Part shown: in pieces, positions 1 through 6,402 of the stretch
Layout of the letters: each line of letters starts with the position of its first letter
How positions within the stretch are numbered: the first letter of the stretch is position 1
Assembly (NCBI GenBank): GCA_005880525.1
Contig: VBFW01000139.1
Location: 1-18,471, forward strand
Length of the DNA: 18,471 nucleotides
From: Chloroflexota bacterium
GTDB lineage: Bacteria; Chloroflexota; Dormibacteria; Dormibacterales; Dormibacteraceae
Reading direction: 5' to 3'
Notes under the pieces: model-generated
Databases searched by the model: none
The model's input: only the letters and a program-made list of their open reading frames with translations
Told to the model about the DNA's origin: nothing
Translations under genes and position numbers: made by a program

Positions 1-42
1 TGACTGAAGCCTAATAGCGACGAAAACGACCTGGAGGCGATC

Positions 43-72
43 AGACTTAGCGCTTCAGCCGTTGCTAAGACT
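43..72. promoter_or_regulatory. Inverted repeat upstream of the LuxR-type gene
   Basis: AGACTTAGC (43-51) and GCTAAGACT (64-72) form 9-nt arms with one mismatch (inner six perfect) around a 12-nt spacer. It lies about 70 nt before the LuxR-type gene, and no T-run follows, so an operator or leader hairpin fits better than a terminator. LuxR/GerE proteins often bind imperfect dyads, so autoregulation is possible. The site's role is inferred only from symmetry and position. The rest of 1-139 shows no gene or recognisable promoter. Confidence 0.3.
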
Positions 73-139
73 GCACATGTACTTTGGAATTCACGCAGAG
101 ATTCGCCTCCAAGCGAGGCAATGGGCGGGGGACTAAGGA

Positions 140-421
140 GTGAGCACCGACTTGACCCTTCGATTTTCGAATGTGACTGCGGCCCCTACCTCGACCAACG
201 GCACTCACGCGCCGGCGGCGGCAATCGCCCTCTCGAGCCGCGAGGTCAACGTCCTGAACCAGGTGGCGCGCGGGCTCTCGAACAAGCAGATCGCCCTGAA
301 GCTCGGCATCAGCGACAAGACGGTTCGCAACCACCTGAGCCGAATCTTCCGGAAGCTCGACGCGGGCAACCGGACCCAGGCTGTGATGAACGCAATGAGG
401 GTCGGGCTGCTCACGGTCTGA
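140..421 (+). CDS. Small LuxR/GerE-type HTH transcriptional regulator
   Basis: A 93-aa protein made almost entirely of a LuxR-type (GerE) helix-turn-helix domain at residues about 32-91. It has the typical opening SSREVNVLNQVARGLSNKQI, a recognition-helix region with ISDKTVRNHLSRIFRKL, and a closing R-x-Q-A stretch. There is no receiver or ligand-binding domain, so it resembles stand-alone GerE-like regulators that bind DNA as dimers. The start is uncertain. GTG 140 overlaps the AAGGAG at 135-140 that should be its ribosome site, and an in-frame TAA lies at 134-136. TTG 152 (11 nt after AAGGAG) or GTG 173 would be better spaced and would remove only the low-complexity N-terminus. It is convergent with the prepilin peptidase gene, 17 nt away. 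Target genes cannot be told from the sequence. Confidence 0.85.
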   Translation: MSTDLTLRFSNVTAAPTSTNGTHAPAAAIALSSREVNVLNQVARGLSNKQIALKLGISDKTVRNHLSRIFRKLDAGNRTQAVMNAMRVGLLTV

Positions 422-438
422 GCACCCCTCACCTGCGA

Positions 439-1035
439 TCACGGGATCGGGTATAGGGCGATGAGGGCGCCGGCGGCCAGGTAAGGACCGAGCGCGATTT
501 GTCCGCCGAGTGAGCGGTGCCAGGCCGCGATGCCGATGGCTGCAGCGCCTGCTCCGATAAACCCGGTGACCATTGCTTCCGCCGTTCTTTCTGGCCCCAG
601 CATCAGCCCGATGACGGCTGCGAGCTTCACGTCGCCGAGCCCGAGCGCGTCACGACGGGCGAGGAGCGACCCGACCCCACCGAGCAGGAGCAGGGCGCCC
701 GCGGCCACCAACCCCGCCGCCGTGCCCGCCCACCATGGCTGCCTCAGGACGCTGACCGCCAGAGCGAACAAGGCCGCCGGGAGCATCACGCGGTCGAGGA
801 TCAGCCCGTGCTCGAGGTCGAAGAAGATCACCTGAACGAGTACCAGCACAAACACTCCCTGCAGCACCATGGTGGTCAGATCAATCCAGGGCCTGGCGGC
901 GAAGGCCGCGAACAGGATCGCCGACAGCACCGGCGGGCCCAGGGTGCCGACAGCTGAGTTGGGGCTATCGAGCTCCTCTGTGGCGGCCAACCTGACCGAT
1001 CCCCAGCGGACCGCGGCCCCAGCCGCGCCGCCCAC
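439..1035 (-). CDS. Short A24-family prepilin peptidase (type IV leader peptidase)
   Basis: A 198-aa polytopic membrane protein of the aspartyl peptidase A24 family, which cleaves the leader of type IV pilin-like or related secretion proteins at the inner face of the membrane. Both catalytic aspartates are visible: D73 in FFDLEHGLI and D135 in GLGDVKLAA. The C-terminal GQIALGPYLAAGALIALY segment is typical of the family. It lacks the N-terminal cytoplasmic methyltransferase region and its cysteine pairs found in full-length PilD (around 270-290 aa), so it probably cleaves without methylating. GTG 1033-1035 is the only ATG/GTG/TTG start in the open frame, which runs back to a stop at 1126-1128. 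The upstream codons still encode a hydrophobic Ala-rich stretch, so a CTG start at 1036-1038 or 1057-1059 cannot be excluded. No pilin or pilus assembly gene is nearby. Confidence 0.85.
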   Translation of the reverse strand: MGGAAGAAVRWGSVRLAATEELDSPNSAVGTLGPPVLSAILFAAFAARPWIDLTTMVLQGVFVLVLVQVIFFDLEHGLILDRVMLPAALFALAVSVLRQPWWAGTAAGLVAAGALLLLGGVGSLLARRDALGLGDVKLAAVIGLMLGPERTAEAMVTGFIGAGAAAIGIAAWHRSLGGQIALGPYLAAGALIALYPIP

Positions 1036-1066
1036 CAGCGCCCAGGCCGCCGCGGCCAGAACCGTG

Positions 1067-1279
1067 CTACTCGAGGTAGGCCGTCGGGACTGAAGTCCGC
1101 CAGTCGAGCTGCTGGCGCCGCTGCGCTACGCTCCTCGACCCAATCCTGCGCTGCGAGCTGCGGCGCTCCTCTTCCCTGGCGGCCGCGACGACCTGCCGCT
1201 CCTCCTCCGCCCTGCGCTCGGCGGTGCGGCCGTCGGCGTCAGTCCGACGCGATCCGAGCGCTCTCTTATCTAAGTCCAA
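1067..1279 (-). CDS. Possible small Arg/Glu-rich hypothetical protein
   Basis: A 70-codon frame on the same strand as, and 31 nt upstream of, the prepilin peptidase. The product is rich in Arg, Glu and Gln (for example AERRAEEERQVVAAAREEER) and could form a charged helix or coiled coil. I recognise no family. Third codon positions are mostly G or C, as in neighbouring genes. The start would be TTG 1277-1279 with a GGGCAGG-like site about 10 nt upstream. It could be a real leader gene of the peptidase or a chance frame in GC-rich DNA. If it is not a gene, 1036-1397 is an intergenic stretch with no other feature I can support except the leader ORF start. Confidence 0.35.
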   Translation of the reverse strand: MDLDKRALGSRRTDADGRTAERRAEEERQVVAAAREEERRSSQRRIGSRSVAQRRQQLDWRTSVPTAYLE

Positions 1280-1397
1280 TTCTGGTCATCCTGCCCTGGG
1301 CCGCTTCCCGACCGTGATGAGTCAAATGTCCCTTGTGGCTACGCGCGCCCGGCCCTAGCTTAATCAAGCCTGCGAATGGAGTAGCGGCGGAGGTTTG

Positions 1398-1472
1398 GTG
1401 CGCTTTCTGGCCAGTGTCATCGCCACGAACCTGAGGACCGGAAGGCCGCCCCCGTGTAGGCGCAAACCATGA
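1398..1472 (+). CDS. 24-codon leader ORF overlapping the giant secreted protein gene
   Basis: GTG 1398 follows GGAGG (1389-1393) by 4 nt and opens a 24-codon frame ending in TGA 1470-1472. That stop shares ATGA with the ATG 1469 of the large gene. The peptide starts MRFLASVIATNLRTG and ends in PPPCRRKP; it matches no family I know. The large gene has no clear ribosome site of its own just before ATG 1469, so translation of this leader could deliver ribosomes to it by termination-reinitiation. The arrangement is visible in the sequence; the function is inference. Confidence 0.45.
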   Translation: MRFLASVIATNLRTGRPPPCRRKP

Positions 1473-4400
1473 CGCGCCACCTCTTACTTAGGTTGCGGCT
1501 CGCAGCAGCAGGCGCCCTGTCGCTGGCGATGGTGGCCGCATCAGCGGCCAGCTTGCCAGTGGTGCTTGCCGCGAGCGGAAGCCTGTACGTGAACAGCGCC
1601 GCGGCCAACTGCAGCGACGCAGGCAACGGCTCGTCCACGCAGCCCTACTGCTCGATCGTCAAGGGGGCGCAGGTCGCGACTGCCGGAACCACGGTCTTTG
1701 TAACTGGCGGCGCCTACGCAGGGTCCGCAATCAACCCCAGCTCCGGCCTGGCGGGAAGCCCCATCACGTTCGCGGCATCTCCCGGCGTGACCGTCAGCGG
1801 CGGCACCAGTGCATTTGCGATCTCGGGCCGGAGCTACATCGTGATCGATGGCTTCACCATCACATCGACCTCTGATTACGCAATCAGCGTGTCGTCCTCT
1901 AGCAACATCACGATCTCCAACAACTCGATTAGTGGTGTCGGTCACCGGATCAACGGACAGACCGCAGGTGGAGTTCGCCTGACTGGGACCACTTCCTCTT
2001 TGATCACGCACAACCGGAGCGACAACAACGCCGATCACGGCTTCATGATCTCCAGCGGGAGCACCAACAACATGGTGTCGTTCAACGAAGCGTCGCTCAA
2101 CGCCGAGGGCTGGCAGCGCAACGCCAACGGAATCGACGTCATCGACACCGGGAGCACCGGCAACACGTTGCTCGGCAACGTCGTCCACGACAACGAGGAC
2201 TCGGGGCTGCAGTTCTACCCGGGCGCCAACAACGGACTGGCGATCAACAACATCAGCTACAACAACGGCGACCACGGCATCGACGACCTCAACGTCACGG
2301 GCGGCCGTCTGATCGGCAACACGATCTACCACAACTGCACCTCCGGCATCAATGTCGAAGGTACCTCGGGCAGCTACACGATCATGAACAACATCTCGGT
2401 CGACAATGCCGTTTACCCCGCGTACAACGGCATCGCCTGTGGCCGGCGCACTGGAAACATCGGCATATACGACTCCGCGCCCGCCTCCACAACGGTGGAC
2501 TACAACCTGGTCAACCTGACGACCAGCGGCAACATGTACATCTGGAACAACAATTCATATTCGAGCCCGACGGCTCTGTTCAATGCCACCGGCCAAGAGC
2601 AGCACGGCATCCTGGCCGACCCTAAGTGGGTGAGCACCACGACTCCCGACTTCCACCTCCTGGAGGGATCGAAGGCCATCGACTCCGCCAACTCGGGTGC
2701 TTCGGGGGAATCGTCCGTCGACGCCAACAACAACCCGCGTGTGGACGACCCATCCACCGCCAATACCGGTGTTGGCCCGCGCGCCTACGACGACCGCGGC
2801 GCCTACGAGTTGCAGACGGGCGGCATCGCGGACACGCAGGCTCCATCCGTTCCGTCCGGCCTCACCGCAACCGCCGTCACAGCCATCACGGTCGCGCTCT
2901 CATGGAACGCCTCGACTGACAACGTGGGCGTCGCCGGCTACACGGTCTACCGCGCCGGCGCGTCGGTGGGAACGTCTTCGACAACCACCTTCACCGACAG
3001 CGGTTTGGCCGGTTCTACGACCTACACCTATACGGTCGATGCGTTCGACGCCGCCGGTAACCACTCGGCGCAGTCGGCCGCAATCACGGTCACGACCGCG
3101 GTCCAGCCGGTCACGTTCGTTCAGGGCGCAAGCAAATCGACCGGCAGCCGCCATACCAGCATCACTTTCAACCTGGCGAAGCCCGTGGCCGCGGGCGATC
3201 TGTTGACCGGGCTGTTCGCCGAGCTCGACGCCGCGGGCCAGGTCACCGTCTCGGACAACGTGAACGGGGCGTGGACGCGCGCGGCCGGCATGACCTACAC
3301 GACCGGCAAGGGAGATATCGCGGTGTTCTACGAGGCCAGCTCCAAGGCTGCGCCTTCGGGGCTCACCATCACGATCGCCGCCACCGCCTCGACCTCGCTG
3401 TACGGCACGGCCGCCGAATACGCCGGGATATCGGCCACCGCGCCTTTGGATCAGGTCACGCTCCGATCGGGTACCGGGCTCAACGTCGACTCAGGGCCCA
3501 CGGCTGCAGTCGCTGCGGGCGAGCTCGTCTTCGGATCACTGACGTCCAGCAGCGGCCTTGGTCCGATCACTGCCGGCAGCAGCCAGGGACGGACGTTCAC
3601 GATGCGATCCACGTCGAGCAACATCGCCGAAGCCGACATCCTGTCCGGTAGCGCAGGTGCGCAGGACGCACGCTTCACCATCACCAAGTCGCTCACGTGG
3701 TACGCGGCAGCGGCGGTGTTCAAGCCGACGTCCTCAACTGCCGATACAACCCCTCCGTCCGTTCCGGCGGGGCTGACGGCAACCAACGGTTCGGGTTCGG
3801 TCGGATTGAGCTGGAGCGCCTCCACCGACAATGTCGGCGTCACCGGCTACACCATCTACCGCAACGGCGCCTCGCTCGCCACGGTCGGTGGAGCGGTCCT
3901 TGGCTACACAGACGCGACCGTCAGCTCGGCGACTGCGTACACGTACAGCCTCGATGCCTTCGATGCTGCGGGCAATCACTCGCCTCAGTCGTCCCCGGTC
4001 TCGATCACGACTCTGGACTGGGTTCCGCCTTCGACCCCGAGCGGGCTGACGGGCACCGCCGGAACGACCACGGTCGGGTTGAGCTGGAACGCCGCCACCG
4101 ACAATGTCGGCGTCAGCGGTTACACGGTGTACCGCAACGGATCGGTTCTTGGGACCGTGGGCGGATCGGTCCTCTCCTACGCAGACAACACGGTGAGTCC
4201 GTCGACCACGTACACATACACGGTCGACGCATTTGACGCTGCCGGCAATCACTCTGGGCTGTCGCAGGCCGTCACGGTCACGACGCTGGGCCAGGCCGAC
4301 ACGACTCCGCCCACCGTGCCGGCCGGGCTGGCCGCCACCGCCGGTCCGGCCGGCGAGGTCGACCTCTCATGGACCGCCTCGACCGACGACGTAGGCGTGG

Positions 4401-6037
4401 CCGGCTACACGGTCTATCGCGACGGCTCCTCGATCGGCACCGTCGGCGGCTCCGCAACTAGTTTTGCGGACAAGGCCGTGTCGAGCGCAACCACCTACGC
4501 GTACACCGTCGACGCGTATGACGCGGCCGGCAACCACTCCGGCCAGTCGACCGCGGCATCGATCACGACGCCAGACTGGGCGCCGCCTGCGGCGCCCACC
4601 GGGCTCTCGGCCTCAGCGGTGAGCTCGAGCGAGATCGATCAGGCATGGCAGGCGGCCACTGACAACGTCGGAGTCGCCGGCTACACCGTGTACCGCAATG
4701 GATCGGCGGTGGCCACACTCGGGCCAGACGTGCTTGCCTACGCGGACACCGGGCTCGGCCATGGAGTCACCTACTCCTACACCGTGTCCGCCTTTGATGC
4801 CGCGGGCAACACATCGCCGCAGTCGAGCCCGGCCTCCGCGACCACGCCGGACGACATCGCCCCGACTACACCCGGAGGGTTGAGCGCGACCGCGACCTCC
4901 TCGACTTCGGTGAGCGTCAGCTGGACGGCCTCCTCAGACGACGTGGCGGTCACCGGCTACGACGTTTACCGCGACGGCGCGCTGCTCGCCACGGTCGGAG
5001 CGAGCACGCTCGTATACGTGGATACCGTCGCCGTGGGCAGCACACACAGTTACACGGTCGACGCGTTCGACGCGGCCGGTAACCATTCGGCCACGCCCGC
5101 GACGGTGACAGTGACAACTCCGACCTCGGACACCACCCCGCCCACGACCCCGACCGGCCTGACGGCAACGGCTCCCAACTGGGCCCAGGTGAATCTGAGC
5201 TGGGCGGCCGCAACCGACAACGTCGGGGTCGCGGGTTACACCGTATATCGCAATGGGGCGGCCATCGCCACCGTTGGCGGCGGCATCCTCTCGTACGCCG
5301 ACAGCGCCGTGACTCCGGCGACAAACTACAGCTACTCGGTCGATGCATTCGACGCGGCAGGCAACCACTCGAGTGCGTCGGCGGCGGTGCCGGTGCACGT
5401 TCCGGCCCAGATCAAGTTTGTGCAGGGCAAGGCGGTCACGACCGGCTCCCGCGTTGCGAGTCTCACAATTTCGTTCGGCGCGGTTGGACAGGGCGACCTC
5501 CTCGTGGGCTGGTTCGGCGAATACGACTCCGCGGGCCAGGTGACCGTGTCGGACAGCGTCAACGGGGCGTGGACGCGTTCGCCCGCGTCGACAACCTGGA
5601 ACGGTTCGACCGGCGACATCGCCCTGTACTACGTGGCGAATTCCGCCGCGGCTGCGAGTCTGACAATCACGGTCTCAGCCGCCAACGCCACCTACATCCA
5701 GGGGAGCCCGGCCGAGTACTCCGGCGTCGCGGCGACGAACCCGCTGGATCAGGTCGTGCTCGCCAAGGGCAGCGGCACCGCAGCCGACTCTGGGCTCACC
5801 GCCGCGACCGGTGCCGGTGAGCTCGTGTACGGCGGGATGCTGGCCACCAACGGCGGCGGCACGCTCGTCGCCGGCGCAAGCGCTGGAGTGCCGTTCATCA
5901 AGCGAGCTCAGTCGAGTTCGGGCAGCCAGGGGCTGGAGGACGTCACGTCCAGCGTCGCCGGTCAGCAGCGCGCCGGGTTCACCTTCACGAACTCGGTGTC
6001 CTGGTTCATGGTCTGCGCGGTCTTCAGACCAGCCTGA
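1469..6037 (+). CDS. Large secreted right-handed beta-helix protein with seven fibronectin III domains
   Basis: A 1522-aa exported protein. Residues 1 to about 35 form a signal peptide (basic RHLLLRLRL, hydrophobic Ala-rich core, SAAS/AAS-type cleavage region). Residues about 37-380 are a right-handed parallel beta-helix of the pectate-lyase/NosD type, with repeated turns such as DHGFMI, DSGLQF, DHGIDDL and SGINVEG. Residues 381-448 resemble the conserved module closing many such helices (ADPKWV, FHLLEGSKAIDS, DDRGAYE). Seven fibronectin III domains start near residues 455, 759, 851, 944, 1037, 1130 and 1221, each with NVGVAGYTVYRNG-like and DAAGNHS motifs. A 208-aa domain I cannot name occurs twice, at 548-755 and 1315-1522. 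No sortase motif or C-terminal membrane helix is present, so it is probably released or held non-covalently. Beta-helices of this type often bind or cleave acidic polysaccharides; a role on the polymer of the nearby operon is plausible but unproven. It is convergent with the Rieske/MBL gene 12 nt away. Confidence 0.9.
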   Translation: MTRHLLLRLRLAAAGALSLAMVAASAASLPVVLAASGSLYVNSAAANCSDAGNGSSTQPYCSIVKGAQVATAGTTVFVTGGAYAGSAINPSSGLAGSPITFAASPGVTVSGGTSAFAISGRSYIVIDGFTITSTSDYAISVSSSSNITISNNSISGVGHRINGQTAGGVRLTGTTSSLITHNRSDNNADHGFMISSGSTNNMVSFNEASLNAEGWQRNANGIDVIDTGSTGNTLLGNVVHDNEDSGLQFYPGANNGLAINNISYNNGDHGIDDLNVTGGRLIGNTIYHNCTSGINVEGTSGSYTIMNNISVDNAVYPAYNGIACGRRTGNIGIYDSAPASTTVDYNLVNLTTSGNMYIWNNNSYSSPTALFNATGQEQHGILADPKWVSTTTPDFHLLEGSKAIDSANSGASGESSVDANNNPRVDDPSTANTGVGPRAYDDRGAYELQTGGIADTQAPSVPSGLTATAVTAITVALSWNASTDNVGVAGYTVYRAGASVGTSSTTTFTDSGLAGSTTYTYTVDAFDAAGNHSAQSAAITVTTAVQPVTFVQGASKSTGSRHTSITFNLAKPVAAGDLLTGLFAELDAAGQVTVSDNVNGAWTRAAGMTYTTGKGDIAVFYEASSKAAPSGLTITIAATASTSLYGTAAEYAGISATAPLDQVTLRSGTGLNVDSGPTAAVAAGELVFGSLTSSSGLGPITAGSSQGRTFTMRSTSSNIAEADILSGSAGAQDARFTITKSLTWYAAAAVFKPTSSTADTTPPSVPAGLTATNGSGSVGLSWSASTDNVGVTGYTIYRNGASLATVGGAVLGYTDATVSSATAYTYSLDAFDAAGNHSPQSSPVSITTLDWVPPSTPSGLTGTAGTTTVGLSWNAATDNVGVSGYTVYRNGSVLGTVGGSVLSYADNTVSPSTTYTYTVDAFDAAGNHSGLSQAVTVTTLGQADTTPPTVPAGLAATAGPAGEVDLSWTASTDDVGVAGYTVYRDGSSIGTVGGSATSFADKAVSSATTYAYTVDAYDAAGNHSGQSTAASITTPDWAPPAAPTGLSASAVSSSEIDQAWQAATDNVGVAGYTVYRNGSAVATLGPDVLAYADTGLGHGVTYSYTVSAFDAAGNTSPQSSPASATTPDDIAPTTPGGLSATATSSTSVSVSWTASSDDVAVTGYDVYRDGALLATVGASTLVYVDTVAVGSTHSYTVDAFDAAGNHSATPATVTVTTPTSDTTPPTTPTGLTATAPNWAQVNLSWAAATDNVGVAGYTVYRNGAAIATVGGGILSYADSAVTPATNYSYSVDAFDAAGNHSSASAAVPVHVPAQIKFVQGKAVTTGSRVASLTISFGAVGQGDLLVGWFGEYDSAGQVTVSDSVNGAWTRSPASTTWNGSTGDIALYYVANSAAAASLTITVSAANATYIQGSPAEYSGVAATNPLDQVVLAKGSGTAADSGLTAATGAGELVYGGMLATNGGGTLVAGASAGVPFIKRAQSSSGSQGLEDVTSSVAGQQRAGFTFTNSVSWFMVCAVFRPA
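2831..5410 (+). repeat. Fibronectin III domain repeats (seven copies, one separated)
   Basis: Seven coding repeats of about 275-280 nt encode fibronectin III domains. Copy 1 is at about 2831-3109. Copies 2-7 are contiguous from 3743, starting at about 3743, 4019, 4298, 4577, 4856 and 5129. Each encodes an S-W-x-A-S/A-T-D-N-V-G-V core, a Y-T-V-Y-R-N-G strand and a final F-D-A-A-G-N-H-S. Copy 1 is separated from the rest by the first unknown domain (3110-3733). Copies are similar but not identical, so they are old duplications under selection rather than a recent expansion. Confidence 0.85.
3110..3733 (+). repeat. First copy of a duplicated 208-aa unknown domain
   Basis: Encodes residues 548-755 of the large secreted protein. 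It pairs with the copy at 5411-6034, is the same length and by eye is roughly half identical. Shared landmarks are F-V-Q-G near the start, GDLL, AGQVTVSD-x-VNGAWTR, GDIA, AEY-x-G, PLDQV and a closing A-V-F-K/R-P. It looks like a beta-sandwich adhesion or carbohydrate-binding module, but I cannot assign a family. Confidence 0.7.
5411..6034 (+). repeat. Second copy of the duplicated 208-aa unknown domain
   Basis: Encodes residues 1315-1522, the very C-terminus of the large secreted protein. It shares the GDLLVG, AGQVTVSDSVNGAWTR, GDIALYY, AEYSG and PLDQV landmarks with the copy at 3110-3733. A position at the extreme C-terminus fits a surface-binding or ligand-binding module. Confidence 0.7.
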
Positions 6038-6053
6038 CAGGCGCGCGCGTCAG
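6034..6053. terminator. Weak candidate hairpin between convergent genes
   Basis: CTGAC (6034-6038) and GTCAG (6049-6053) could pair around a GC-rich 10-nt loop exactly where the convergent large secreted-protein gene and Rieske frame end. There is no T-run and the stem is only 5 bp, so this is a weak bidirectional terminator candidate. Confidence 0.2.
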
Positions 6054-6402
6054 AAACCGACGAGGTGCGGCTGCTCGCGACCTCCGTTCTGCTCAGCGTG
6101 CGCGAGCGTGCGCCTGGTCAGCAGCGGGTTGCACCTGGCGTTCAGACACTCCCCGGTCTTGAGGTCGAACTCCAGGTTGTGCCCGAGGCACCGAATCACG
6201 TTGCCCTCGAGAACCAATCCGCCGATGGCGAGGTCTTCGCCGGCGTGGGGGCAGTAGCGCGAGATCTCGTACGCACCGTCCGCGCCCTGCACCGTGAGCC
6301 GCTCGTCGGAGGCGCGGCTCACCTCGTAGCGCTCGATCGCATCGAGTGCTTGCGGCTCGGCGTGTTTCAGGAGCCCGACCAGGTAGTCGTTGTAGATGTG
6401 GG
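6050..6402 (-). pseudogene. Rieske [2Fe-2S] part of a frameshifted MBL-Rieske protein
   Basis: This frame continues the metallo-beta-lactamase-fold gene upstream after a -1 shift at the GGG of 6400-6402 (CCC on the coding strand). Translated from the shift it reads HIYNDYLVGLLKHAEPQALD..., joining smoothly to the upstream WDVDFRP. It then carries a Rieske cluster site: C-x-H in YCPHAGEDLAIG and C-x2-H in IRCLGHNLEFDLKTGEC. A Rieske site binds a [2Fe-2S] centre for electron transfer to an oxygenase-type active site. No good start exists for this part alone (GTG 6322 falls inside the conserved linker), so it is a C-terminal fragment rather than a separate gene. A base lost from a C-run by sequencing error would explain it equally well; corrected, the product is about 490 aa. 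Confidence 0.8.

Noticed and set aside
436..449. CGATC-acgg-GATCG hairpin between the LuxR-type and peptidase genes
   Set aside because: 5-bp stem without a T-run, overlapping the end of the peptidase coding sequence; too weak to call a terminator.
1333..1361. Possible promoter TTGTGG - 17 nt - TAGCTT before the giant gene
   Set aside because: The -10 box matches consensus at only about half the positions; not supportable without transcript data.
1541..2332. 263-aa minus-strand frame opposite the beta-helix region
   Set aside because: It is antisense to a protein with clear signal peptide and beta-helix motifs; its composition (Val/Asp/Arg-rich, no domain) is typical of GC-rich shadow frames.
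2831..5410. CRISPR-like or satellite repeat
   Set aside because: The periodicity of about 280 nt is coding and corresponds to fibronectin III domains with diverged DNA sequence.
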